Source: Gudongella sp051744365 (lineage in GTDB: Bacteria; Bacillota; Clostridia; Tissierellales; Tissierellaceae). From it: a stretch of DNA of 64,000 nucleotides. The DNA lies in assembly GCA_051744365.1 (NCBI GenBank), contig JBNJCX010000006.1, forward strand, positions 3,165 to 67,164, given 5' to 3'. Of this stretch, positions 9,002 to 17,197 are shown piece after piece. Each line of letters opens with the position of its first letter. Position 1 is the stretch's first letter. The translations under genes were made by a program, and so were the position numbers. A model generated the notes under the pieces. That model saw only the letters and a program-made list of their open reading frames with translations. It had not been told where the DNA came from and searched no databases.

Positions 9002-9823
9002 TTGGGGTCGAAAAAAAAAGCTATACTATTGGCAAGCGTTGGGACAGCAAATATTAATGCAATTGAAAAAACCTTGGAAGGGATTAGAAGAACTGTCACT
9101 GACAAGTTTCCAGATTATGATGTGGTTCAAGCTTTTACTTCTCCCCATATCCTGAAGGCACTCCGAGAAAAGCAAGGTATAATTATTGATTCACCTGAAC
9201 AAGCTATTCATAGATTGTACAAGGAAGGATATGAAGAGGTATTGATACAATCATTACACATTATTCCAGGAGAGGAATTTCATCAATTGGTAAGAACAAT
9301 TTCAGGTTACAGAAGAAGGAATTTATTTAAGAAGATAGAATTGGGAAGAGGTCTTCTACATTTTATGGGCGATGGCAATAAAGTTCCAGACGATTACTCA
9401 TTAGCAGTGGATGCAATAAGTGGCGGAATTCCTGAGAAAGAAACCATCATATTGGTAGGTCATGGAACAACCCATCCATCCAATGCATCGTATGCATGTT
9501 TAGCTTCAAAATTCTTGCGAAAAGGAATTAACAATGTTTATCTGGGGACATTAAAGAGTTATCCTTCAATTGGGGATGTTATATATGACCTAAAAAGCGA
9601 CAAAGTGAGCGAGGTTACACTTATTCCTTTGATGATAGTATCAGGGAACCATTGCTTGAAGGATATTGCATCTAATGATAATCATTCTTGGAAGTCAATA
9701 TTTCTTGAAGAAGGTTTTTCAGTTAATTTAAAACTCGAGGGATTGGGAGACAATCCGAAAATAAAAGAAATTTTCATCAATCATATTGAGGATGCAATAA
9801 ATGGTGAGCACATAATTTATTAA
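9002..9823 (+). CDS. cbiK: CbiK-type sirohydrochlorin chelatase
   Basis: A 273-residue two-domain class II chelatase. Putative metal and catalytic residues are H86 (SLHIIPG), H154 (VGHGT) and H217 (GNHCLKD), close to the positions of the active-site histidines of Desulfovibrio CbiK. Family members insert Co2+ or Fe2+ into sirohydrochlorin. Being last in a cluster with sirC and the siroheme decarboxylase genes, it probably inserts iron here to make siroheme, although a cobalt role in B12 synthesis is possible. The start is TTG 9002 with AGGAGG 8 bases upstream. No terminator is visible before the his promoter. Confidence 0.85.
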   Translation: MGSKKKAILLASVGTANINAIEKTLEGIRRTVTDKFPDYDVVQAFTSPHILKALREKQGIIIDSPEQAIHRLYKEGYEEVLIQSLHIIPGEEFHQLVRTISGYRRRNLFKKIELGRGLLHFMGDGNKVPDDYSLAVDAISGGIPEKETIILVGHGTTHPSNASYACLASKFLRKGINNVYLGTLKSYPSIGDVIYDLKSDKVSEVTLIPLMIVSGNHCLKDIASNDNHSWKSIFLEEGFSVNLKLEGLGDNPKIKEIFINHIEDAINGEHIIY

Positions 9824-9828
9824 AACCC

Positions 9829-9857
9829 TTGTCAATCTATTGTGATAATGTTATAAT
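9829..9857 (+). promoter_or_regulatory. his operon promoter
   Basis: TTGTCA at 9829-9834 and TATAAT at 9852-9857 are separated by exactly 17 bp. Transcription should start near 9864, just ahead of the leader peptide. The match to a sigma-A promoter is strong. Confidence 0.8.
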
Positions 9858-9891
9858 TTAACACAGTAAGAATTGACTTGAGGGTGAAGAT

Positions 9892-9951
9892 ATGAGAATC
9901 AATCCAATAGCAAATGAAAAACTACATCATCATAGACCAAAGAGTTTGTAA
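9892..9951 (+). CDS. hisL: his operon leader peptide
   Basis: A 19-codon reading frame encoding MRINPIANEKLHHHRPKSL, with CAT CAT CAT at 9925-9933. It is preceded by GAGGGTGAAG at a proper distance from the ATG. It lies between a good promoter and a terminator upstream of hisZ. Three consecutive His codons in a short translated leader are the signature of ribosome-mediated attenuation: scarcity of charged tRNA-His stalls the ribosome at the run. The nine bases at 9928-9936, which include two of the His codons, are perfectly complementary to 10017-10025 in the downstream antiterminator arm. Confidence 0.82.
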   Translation: MRINPIANEKLHHHRPKSL

Positions 9952-10048
9952 TCATGAGCTTATAACAGTTCATAGATGCATGCTCTTGTTTAGCTGTTCT
10001 AAAACACGGGCAAGGATCTATGATGGGATTTGTATTTTAACCATATAG
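9928..10048 (+). ncRNA. his attenuator: alternative leader hairpins
   Basis: Three mutually exclusive pairings can be read directly. (1) CATCATAGA at 9928-9936 pairs with TCTATGATG at 10017-10025; a second copy of the motif, TCATAGAT at 9970-9977, can pair with ATCTATGA at 10016-10023. (2) CTATGATGG at 10018-10026 pairs with CCATATAG at 10041-10048 (one bulged G), which would disrupt the terminator. (3) 10039-10048 pairs with 10054-10063 to form the terminator. A ribosome held on the His codons would block pairing (1), free the 10017-10026 arm and favour (2), giving read-through. The logic is that of enteric amino-acid attenuators, and the mechanism is inferred. Confidence 0.75.
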
Positions 10049-10075
10049 CCTGCCTATATGGTTTTTTAGTTTTTT
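10039..10075 (+). terminator. his leader intrinsic terminator (attenuator)
   Basis: A 10-bp perfect stem, 10039-10048 with 10054-10063, and a five-base loop are followed by TTTTAG and a second T run. It stands 34 bases before the hisZ start, so every his transcript must pass it. Confidence 0.85.
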
Positions 10076-10096
10076 GATAGAAAAGGGGAGGGTGTC

Positions 10097-11047
10097 ATGA
10101 GATTTACGACTATTTCAGAAGAGTTGGCAGTAACTAAGTTAAAAAAAGGCATTGAACGGGAAATCGAAGGATATTTTGAGGACAAGGGATTTTCTCTTAT
10201 AGAGCCTAGGATTTTCCAGAAATACGACGAGTATGTCCGTTCAAATTTCAGACAGGACTCATCAAAAACAGTTAAGGTACTTAGTGGAAACTCCAGAATA
10301 TTTATTTTAAGGCCTGACATAACCACCAATATTTTGGGGGAGATATTCTCAAAATGGGATGGGGAGCCACCTCTTAAAGTATATTACAATTCAAAGATAT
10401 ATCTCAACAAACCAGGTGGGAAGATTCTTGAAAACTACCAGATGGGAATTGAATCCCTGGGGGAGGATATTTTAATGGCAGATCAGGAAATTGTTGAAAT
10501 GGCTACAGCTCTTATGGGAACTCTTGGAGAGCCGTTTATTCTGGAATTGGGCTCAAGCAAATACCTGGATGGCTTTTTCAGGGAAATAGCCATGAATCCT
10601 TCTGATGAGACTGAAATTCGTGAACTTATAAGCAAAAAGAATAGGTATAGCCTTCGGCGGAAGCTTAAAGATATGGAAATTGAAGGAACCATATTGGATT
10701 GTGTATTGGATATGCAGGGGAATATGGAAGAGGTAATCAAGATGGCCTACTCGCACGGGCTGAATCATGAAATGAAGGAAGCCTTGGATGAACTTGAGAA
10801 TCTCAGTGAATTTTTTATAGATAATCAAATGGCAAAGGGAATAAAATTTGACCTGTCAATGTTGCCTGATCTGGATTATTACGATGGAATTGTTTTCAAG
10901 GGTTATTGCCAGAGCATACCCAATAAAATTCTAAGCGGTGGCCGTTATGATAGATTGACTGAGGAGTTTGGGATTCGGGTTCCTGCAATAGGGTTTATGA
11001 TTGACATGGACCTGGTTACACGAATCAGAAACAAGGGGGAGAAATAA
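10097..11047 (+). CDS. hisZ: ATP phosphoribosyltransferase regulatory subunit
   Basis: A 316-residue HisRS-like paralogue required by short-form HisG for activity and histidine feedback control. It has the class II synthetase-like core (FILRPDIT near residue 75 and GGRYDRL near residue 282) but lacks the anticodon-binding C-terminus of HisS. It is first in the structural operon after the attenuator, with the ATG after GGGGAGGGTG. The stop overlaps the hisG ATG (TAATG), and hisG is the short form, which fits a HisZG hetero-octamer. Confidence 0.93.
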   Translation: MRFTTISEELAVTKLKKGIEREIEGYFEDKGFSLIEPRIFQKYDEYVRSNFRQDSSKTVKVLSGNSRIFILRPDITTNILGEIFSKWDGEPPLKVYYNSKIYLNKPGGKILENYQMGIESLGEDILMADQEIVEMATALMGTLGEPFILELGSSKYLDGFFREIAMNPSDETEIRELISKKNRYSLRRKLKDMEIEGTILDCVLDMQGNMEEVIKMAYSHGLNHEMKEALDELENLSEFFIDNQMAKGIKFDLSMLPDLDYYDGIVFKGYCQSIPNKILSGGRYDRLTEEFGIRVPAIGFMIDMDLVTRIRNKGEK

Positions 11048-11667
11048 TGGATAATGTTACTATAGCCATAGCCAAGGGAAGATTGGGGGAAAAGGGACTG
11101 GAGCTTTTTACGAATACGGACATGGAAATTGTTCGTGAAGAGGATTCAAGGAAGCTGGTTTTCAAGGATTCCAAGGAAAAAACCACATATATTTTCGTAA
11201 AGCCTGCGGATGTAGTCACATACGTGGAAAAGGGCGTGGTGGACATGGGCATTGTAGGCAAGGATATAATACTTGAGGAGAACAAGGATATCTATGAAAT
11301 CATGGACCTTAACTATGGGAGATGCAGATTTGTCATAGCTGGCTTCAAGAATTTGTATTCAGTGAAAAAAAATGATGTATTGAGGATTGCATCCAAGTAT
11401 CCTCAGTATGTTCAATCAGTTTTTGAAAATCGGGATCAGAGAATAGAAATCATTAAATTGAATGGCTCCGTAGAGCTGGCTCCCTTGATAGGTTTAAGTG
11501 ATGTAATAGTTGATATAGTGGAGACGGGAAACACATTAAGGGACAATGGGCTGGAGATTTTGGAAGAGCTTGACCCCATAAGCGCACGCCTTATTGTAAA
11601 CAAGGTAAGCTATAGATTCAAATATGAGACCATACAAAAAATTGAGAAGATACTGGGAGGTGAGTAG
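11047..11667 (+). CDS. hisG: ATP phosphoribosyltransferase, short form
   Basis: A 206-residue catalytic subunit of the first histidine step (PRPP plus ATP to phosphoribosyl-ATP). It lacks the C-terminal regulatory domain of long HisG, as expected beside hisZ. Typical segments are IAIAKGRLGEKG at the N-terminus and DVIVDIVETGNTLRDNG, the PRPP-binding loop, near residue 155. The hisD ATG follows directly after its stop. Confidence 0.95.
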   Translation: MDNVTIAIAKGRLGEKGLELFTNTDMEIVREEDSRKLVFKDSKEKTTYIFVKPADVVTYVEKGVVDMGIVGKDIILEENKDIYEIMDLNYGRCRFVIAGFKNLYSVKKNDVLRIASKYPQYVQSVFENRDQRIEIIKLNGSVELAPLIGLSDVIVDIVETGNTLRDNGLEILEELDPISARLIVNKVSYRFKYETIQKIEKILGGE

Positions 11668-12960
11668 ATGATCCAGAAAATCAACGGGATAAGTGAAATT
11701 GAGAGTTTGGAGAAAATATTGACCCGTACCCAGATGGATTCAAAGGAAGTACTCCAAAGAGTGGATGATATATTGGAAGATATAAGGCTTCGTGGAGATG
11801 AGGCTGTCCTGGAATTCACACAAATGTATGATGGACACAGATTGAGCCAGCTAAAGGTAACAAGGGAAGAAATTGACAGGGCCAAAAGCAGTATTGATGA
11901 TGGCTTGAAAAAAGCAATCGAGAATGCCATTGAAAATATAACAAAATTCCACGAAAAGCAGATAAAAAAAGGATACACTATTCAAGAATATCCTGGAATC
12001 ATCCTTGGTCAATTAATAAGCCCCATTGAAAGAGTTGGCATATATATCCCAGGTGGGACTGCGTCATACCCTTCAACGGTTATGATGAATGTTATTCCAG
12101 CGAATTTGGCAGGGGTCGAAGAAATAGTAATGGTAACGCCGGCAGACGAGGAAGGAAATATACGGGATTCAGTTTTGGTGGCAGCAGACCTCCTGGGAGT
12201 GTCTGAAATCCATAAGATTGGTGGTGCCCAGGCAGTGGGAGCTCTTTGTTACGGCACTGAAACCATATCTAAGGTTGATAAGATTGTGGGACCTGGGAAT
12301 ATATATGTAGCAATGGCTAAACGCAAGGTCTCGGGAATCGTTGGAATAGATATGATTGCAGGACCAAGTGAAGTGGTTATTTTGGCAGATAAAAATGCAA
12401 ATGCCAGATTTATCGCTGCGGACCTAATAGCCCAGGCAGAGCATGATGAAAGAGCTGCAAGCATCGTTGTCACAGACTCTGATAATTTGGCTAACAGGAT
12501 TCAGGAAGAAATTTCAATACAGCTGGAGACGCTCGAGAGGAGCAAGATAGCAGAAAGCTCCCTGACAAATTACGGAGCAATAATCATCACCAAAAATAAG
12601 GATGAAAGCTTCTTGATAGCCAACAGACTCGCTCCAGAGCACTTGGAGATATTGACAACCAACCCCTTTGAGGACTACAAAAGAATCCGGAATGCAGGTG
12701 CGATATTTCTTGGGGAATATACACCAGAACCTGTGGGAGATTATTATGCTGGACCGAACCATACACTTCCAACCTCTAGAACGGCAAGATTTTCTTCAGC
12801 CCTGGGTGTGGATGACTTCTACAAGAAGACCTCTTTGCTGTACTATTCAAAGGAGGCTTTGAAAGGGGCAGCAGGAGATATAATTACTCTGGCTACAGAT
12901 GAAGCTTTGACAGGACATGCAAATTCCATCAGGGTGAGAATGGAGGGTCAGGATGTATAA
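11668..12960 (+). CDS. hisD: Histidinol dehydrogenase
   Basis: A 430-residue zinc enzyme oxidising L-histidinol to L-histidine in two NAD-dependent steps, the last of the pathway. The signature segments PGGTASYPSTVMMN, GAQAVGALCYGT, GPGNIYVA and AQAEHDERA are present, and the length is normal. It overlaps hisC by 8 bases. Confidence 0.96.
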   Translation: MIQKINGISEIESLEKILTRTQMDSKEVLQRVDDILEDIRLRGDEAVLEFTQMYDGHRLSQLKVTREEIDRAKSSIDDGLKKAIENAIENITKFHEKQIKKGYTIQEYPGIILGQLISPIERVGIYIPGGTASYPSTVMMNVIPANLAGVEEIVMVTPADEEGNIRDSVLVAADLLGVSEIHKIGGAQAVGALCYGTETISKVDKIVGPGNIYVAMAKRKVSGIVGIDMIAGPSEVVILADKNANARFIAADLIAQAEHDERAASIVVTDSDNLANRIQEEISIQLETLERSKIAESSLTNYGAIIITKNKDESFLIANRLAPEHLEILTTNPFEDYKRIRNAGAIFLGEYTPEPVGDYYAGPNHTLPTSRTARFSSALGVDDFYKKTSLLYYSKEALKGAAGDIITLATDEALTGHANSIRVRMEGQDV

Positions 12961-13969
12961 GTATTTAAGGGAAGAGATTAAAAATCTCAAGGCATATAGA
13001 GTCAATGAAATGGAGTACAAGGTTAAGCTGGATGCCAATGAAGGAGTAGATTGGATGGATGGCCTTAACCGTTATCCCCTGGATCGAAGCGATGAACTGA
13101 GGGAAAAACTGGCAAAAAACCTCCATAAAAGCCCACAGGAGCTGCTTATAGGAAATGGATCCAGTGAATTGATTGAATTGATGATGAAGGCATATTTGGA
13201 AGCTGGCGAAACGGTCGTGAGTATTTCTCCAACATTCAGCATGTACAAAATTTTTACCATAATTCATAAAGGGCGCTATGAGGAGTATCCTCTGGAGGGA
13301 ATGGAAAGCCTTGATGTAGACGGGTTTATTAAATTTGCAGGTGAGAAAAATGCAAAGCTTGTCATTTTATGCAATCCGAACAATCCAACGGGATCCTTGA
13401 TTCCAAAGGAGAATATACGTAAAATCATAAGCTCTGTTGATGCCATGGTGGTGCTTGATGAGGCATATATCGAGTTTTCGGATTATCCTGCAGGAGATGA
13501 TACAGGAGAATTCAAGAATTTGGTTGTACTGAGGACCTTCTCAAAGGGTATGGCTTTAGCTGGAATCAGACTGGGTTATATGATAGGGCATGAGGAGATA
13601 ATTGGTTATATCAACAGAGTAAGATCACCATATAATGTGAATGTTCTCACTCAAAGTGTTGGAATAGAGGCTTTGAAGGATGAAAGTACCACCAGGACAA
13701 ATATAGAAATGATAAAATCGGAAAGATGTAGGATGAAAAATGAATTGGAGAAAATGGGATATAAACCTCTCGACTCTCAGGCGAACTTTTTGTTTTTCCC
13801 TGGGAAGAAGGATTTGGGAAATTCCCTGGCTGAGAAGGGTATATTGATCAGAAGCTTTGGTGGGGAGCTGGAAGGTTTTTATAGATTGACAATTGGAACT
13901 CCAGTGGAAAATGACGCGGTACTAAAAGCTATTGAGGAGGTAGAAAATGAGAGAAGCAAGTCTAAGTAG
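12953..13969 (+). CDS. hisC: Histidinol-phosphate aminotransferase
   Basis: A 338-residue class I/II PLP aminotransferase making histidinol phosphate from imidazole-acetol phosphate. Visible features are LDANEG near the N-terminus, CNPNNPTG, VLDEAYIEF, and FSKGMALAGIRLGY, which contains the PLP lysine. The start follows GGAGGGTCAGG inside hisD and the end overlaps hisB by 23 bases. Confidence 0.95.
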   Translation: MYKYLREEIKNLKAYRVNEMEYKVKLDANEGVDWMDGLNRYPLDRSDELREKLAKNLHKSPQELLIGNGSSELIELMMKAYLEAGETVVSISPTFSMYKIFTIIHKGRYEEYPLEGMESLDVDGFIKFAGEKNAKLVILCNPNNPTGSLIPKENIRKIISSVDAMVVLDEAYIEFSDYPAGDDTGEFKNLVVLRTFSKGMALAGIRLGYMIGHEEIIGYINRVRSPYNVNVLTQSVGIEALKDESTTRTNIEMIKSERCRMKNELEKMGYKPLDSQANFLFFPGKKDLGNSLAEKGILIRSFGGELEGFYRLTIGTPVENDAVLKAIEEVENERSKSK

Positions 13970-14528
13970 AAATACGTTGGAGACTAGGATTCAAATAAGT
14001 TTAATGAGGATTGAGGGTTCTGGAGATATCGATATTCAAACAGGAATAGGATTTTTTGATCACATGCTAAAAGCAATGTTCTTCTATGCTGGCTTTGACT
14101 TGAAGCTTTTGTGTGAAGGAGACCTCCATGTTGACAGCCATCACACTGTTGAGGATATTGGATTGGCTTTAGGAGAAGCCTTAAAGGAAGCTCTGGGAGA
14201 TAAGAAGGGAATCCAGCGATTCTCTTCAACCATCACGCCCATGGATGAAAGCTTGGCATTGGTTGCAATTGATATCTCAAACCGTCCATTTTTAGTTGAG
14301 AATTTAAGCTTCAACAGCAATAGACTTGGAACTATGAATACAGAGGATTTCAAGGAATTTTTCAAGGCATTTGCATTTTCTTCCGGATTGACACTTCATA
14401 TCGATCTGATGAGAGGGGAAAATGATCATCACAAGATTGAGGCAGTATTCAAGGGATTGGGCAGATCATTGAAGGAGTCTATAAGGATTATTGGCAATGA
14501 GGTATTGAGCACAAAGGGGGTTCTGTAA
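13947..14528 (+). CDS. hisB: Imidazoleglycerol-phosphate dehydratase
   Basis: A 193-residue monofunctional dehydratase without the N-terminal phosphatase domain of E. coli HisB. The manganese-binding His-rich motifs are GFFDHML, DSHHTVEDIG and NDHHKIEA. The phosphatase step is supplied by hisK at the end of the operon. The ATG lies within the end of hisC after GAGGAGGT. Confidence 0.96.
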   Translation: MREASLSRNTLETRIQISLMRIEGSGDIDIQTGIGFFDHMLKAMFFYAGFDLKLLCEGDLHVDSHHTVEDIGLALGEALKEALGDKKGIQRFSSTITPMDESLALVAIDISNRPFLVENLSFNSNRLGTMNTEDFKEFFKAFAFSSGLTLHIDLMRGENDHHKIEAVFKGLGRSLKESIRIIGNEVLSTKGVL

Positions 14529-15130
14529 TGATTATAATTTTAGATTATGGGCTTGGAAACTTAAGGAGTCTCCAAACTGCCTTGGAAGGACAGGGAATCA
14601 TAGCAAAAATCAGCAATGACCCGGAAGAGATAGCCAGTGCAACTGCCATATTTCTACCAGGTGTAGGAGCATTCAGAGATGCTTCAAATGCATTATGGGA
14701 TAGCGGCCTTGCTGAGCTGCTAAGGAAAAGAAGCAAGGAAGGTGCCTACATAATAGGTATTTGCCTGGGAATGCAGCTGTTGTATGAAAAAAGCTATGAA
14801 AACGGAGAATACAAGGGACTGGGGCTGATTCCAGGAGAGATTGTAAAGCTTGAGGAAATGCCCAAAATTCCACATATGGGGTGGAACAACCTAACCGTTG
14901 AAAAAGAGGATCCTTTGACCAAATATACATCCACAGGAGACTTCGTTTACTTTGTTCACTCATACTATGCCAAATCCAATGGAGATGAAATTCTTGCCTA
15001 CACTGAATACGGTGAGAAAATACCCGCTATAGTTAGAAAAGGGAATATCATAGGATTTCAATTTCATCCGGAAAAAAGCTCAGAGGTAGGAGCCCTTCTA
15101 CTTAAAGCTCTGGGGGAGATTATATTATGA
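14528..15130 (+). CDS. hisH: Imidazole glycerol phosphate synthase glutaminase subunit
   Basis: A 200-residue class I glutamine amidotransferase that supplies ammonia to HisF. The catalytic triad is C79 (GICLGMQLL), H180 and E182 (FHPE). GVGAF at 45-49 is the oxyanion-strand region. The start overlaps the hisB stop by one base and hisA begins 4 bases before its own stop. Confidence 0.96.
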   Translation: MIIILDYGLGNLRSLQTALEGQGIIAKISNDPEEIASATAIFLPGVGAFRDASNALWDSGLAELLRKRSKEGAYIIGICLGMQLLYEKSYENGEYKGLGLIPGEIVKLEEMPKIPHMGWNNLTVEKEDPLTKYTSTGDFVYFVHSYYAKSNGDEILAYTEYGEKIPAIVRKGNIIGFQFHPEKSSEVGALLLKALGEIIL

Positions 15131-15834
15131 TAATTTATCCGGCAATAGATATGAAGGACCAATCCTGTGTACGCTTGACTCAGGGATCCTATGATAGGAT
15201 GACTGTATATGAGGCCGACCCGGTAAAAGTTGCCAAGGGCTGGGAAGCCAAGGGGGCAAGCATTCTGCATCTGGTGGATCTTGACGGAGCAAGAAATGGG
15301 GAAAGGGTCAATGAACCTGTTGTGAAAAGAATCCTTAAAAATGTCCACATCCCTGTCCAGCTGGGGGGAGGGATTAGAGATACTCAAGGTGTAGAGACTT
15401 TTTTGGATTTGGGAGTTGCTCAGGTTATAATCGGCACAGCAGCTCTAAAGAATAAACCCTGGATCAAGGAAATGCTAAAAATGTATGGAGAAAAAATAGT
15501 GGTTTCCATAGATGCAATCAAGGGAATGATTGCAACAGACGGTTGGGAAGATGTATCAAGTACAAAGGCTCTGGTTTTCATAAAGGAGCTGGAGTCCTTC
15601 GGATTAAAGAGAATAGTGTACACTGACATTGAAAAGGATGGAATGCTAAGCGGACCTAATTTCAAGATGTATGAGGAATTGCTGAAGGCTGTCTCCCTTG
15701 AGGTAATTGCATCCGGTGGTATTACAACCTTGGAGGATATAAAGAAGCTTAAGGAAATGGGACTTTATGGCGCGATTATTGGGAAGGCCCTATATAATGG
15801 GAATTTGAAGTTGGAGGAGGTTTTGAATTGTTGA
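15127..15834 (+). CDS. hisA: ProFAR isomerase
   Basis: A 235-residue (beta-alpha)8 isomerase opening the ribose of ProFAR to PRFAR. The catalytic acid and base are D8 (PAIDMKD) and the Asp of VVSIDAIKG near residue 127. The half-barrel phosphate motifs GGGIR and ASGGI are both present. Start and stop overlap the neighbouring his genes. Confidence 0.96.
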   Translation: MIIYPAIDMKDQSCVRLTQGSYDRMTVYEADPVKVAKGWEAKGASILHLVDLDGARNGERVNEPVVKRILKNVHIPVQLGGGIRDTQGVETFLDLGVAQVIIGTAALKNKPWIKEMLKMYGEKIVVSIDAIKGMIATDGWEDVSSTKALVFIKELESFGLKRIVYTDIEKDGMLSGPNFKMYEELLKAVSLEVIASGGITTLEDIKKLKEMGLYGAIIGKALYNGNLKLEEVLNC

Positions 15835-16586
15835 CAAGAAGAATTATTCCATGCTTGGATGTCAGGGACGGTAGAGTGGTCAAGGGCAAGAAATTTCAAG
15901 ATATTGTAGATGTTGAGGATCCAGAGGTTTTGGGAGAATATTATTCCGAGTCTGGGGCAGATGAACTGGTATTCTACGATATTACTGCTACCAACGAAGC
16001 TAGAAAGATATCCCTGGAATTTATTGAAAAGGTGGCTTCCAAAATAAACATCCCATTTTGTGTGGGGGGGGGAGTCAACAGCATAGAGGATTTCACTGAA
16101 ATTCTAAGAAAAGGTGCTGACAAGGTATCTGTAAATTCAGCTGCTGTAAAGACTCCTGAGCTTATCACATTGGCATCATTGAAATACGGGGCTCAATGTG
16201 TGGTGCTGTCAATGGATGTAAAAAAAGTGGATCCAGGTAAATGGAGAGTGTATGTAAACGGTGGAAGAGTCGATACCGGGTTGGACGCATTGGAGTGGGC
16301 AATGGAAGGAGTTCGACTTGGTGCCGGGGAATTGGTTGTAAATAGCATTGATGCAGATGGAATGAAGGAAGGTTATGATCTGGATCTCTTAAAGGCAATC
16401 ACCTCCAGAGTCGGGGTGCCGGTAATTGCATCTGGTGGAGCAGGCAAGCTTGAGGATTTTGCCAAAGCCGTTATTGAAGCCGATGTTGATGGAGTTTTAG
16501 CGGCCAGTGTATTCCACTACAAGGAGATTGAAATCAAAGAATTAAAAGAATACCTGAAGTCAAAAGGAATTGAGGTTCGATTATGA
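15828..16586 (+). CDS. hisF: Imidazole glycerol phosphate synthase cyclase subunit
   Basis: A 252-residue (beta-alpha)8 cyclase that with HisH makes imidazole glycerol phosphate and AICAR. D11 (IIPCLDVRDG) and the later LSMDVKK segment mark the active site. It starts at TTG 15828, giving the standard N-terminus MLTRRIIPCLD, with GGAGGAGG upstream. A run of nine G at 16064-16072 encodes the GGG of the first phosphate loop. It overlaps hisIE by 4 bases. Confidence 0.96.
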   Translation: MLTRRIIPCLDVRDGRVVKGKKFQDIVDVEDPEVLGEYYSESGADELVFYDITATNEARKISLEFIEKVASKINIPFCVGGGVNSIEDFTEILRKGADKVSVNSAAVKTPELITLASLKYGAQCVVLSMDVKKVDPGKWRVYVNGGRVDTGLDALEWAMEGVRLGAGELVVNSIDADGMKEGYDLDLLKAITSRVGVPVIASGGAGKLEDFAKAVIEADVDGVLAASVFHYKEIEIKELKEYLKSKGIEVRL

Positions 16587-17182
16587 TGGATATCAAATAC
16601 AACAAGGACGGATTGGTTCCAGCAATTGCTCAGGATATATCCACTGGAGAAGTTCTGATGCTTGCCTATATGAATGAGGAAGCAGTAAGGCTGACTCTGG
16701 AAAGCAGGATTGCTCATTACTATTCCCGTTCAAGGGAGAGCCTTTGGAAAAAGGGAGAAACATCCGGTAATTTTCAGGAGGTTAAAGGATTTTATTACGA
16801 CTGTGACGGAGACACCATACTCCTTAAGGTTAATCAGGTGGGCGTTGCCTGCCATACAGGAAGTTATTCCTGCTTTTTCAATGAGGTGTTGGGAGCAAAA
16901 AATGCCAGCGACACTCTACCGGAACTATATAAGGTGATTTTGGACAGAAAAATCAATCCAAAGGAAGACTCCTATACAAACTATCTTTTTGAGAAGGGAA
17001 TAGATAAGATACTCAAAAAAATCGGTGAGGAGTCAGCAGAGGTAATTATAGGAGCTAAAAACAATAGGGAAGAGCTTATCTATGAATCCAGCGATTTGAT
17101 CTATCACCTGCTGGTGCTGCTGGTAAACGAAGGGGTAACCCTGGATGATATATATAAAGAATTGGATAAACGAATGAAATAG
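16583..17182 (+). CDS. hisIE: Bifunctional phosphoribosyl-AMP cyclohydrolase / phosphoribosyl-ATP pyrophosphatase
   Basis: A 199-residue fusion. The N-terminal HisI domain (about 1-110) has the zinc and magnesium motifs DCDGD and GVACHTG. The C-terminal HisE domain (about 115-199) is helical, with GEESAEV and the SSDLIYHLLVLL segment. It performs steps two and three of the pathway. The start may be ATG 16583 or the adjacent ATG 16586. Confidence 0.95.
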   Translation: MMDIKYNKDGLVPAIAQDISTGEVLMLAYMNEEAVRLTLESRIAHYYSRSRESLWKKGETSGNFQEVKGFYYDCDGDTILLKVNQVGVACHTGSYSCFFNEVLGAKNASDTLPELYKVILDRKINPKEDSYTNYLFEKGIDKILKKIGEESAEVIIGAKNNREELIYESSDLIYHLLVLLVNEGVTLDDIYKELDKRMK

Positions 17183-17197
17183 AGGGAGGAATGTGCT

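Noticed and set aside
9864..10096. T-box riboswitch for histidine
   Set aside because: No T-box consensus (AGGGTGGNACCGCG) or specifier stem is present. The short translated frame with three His codons explains the terminator better.
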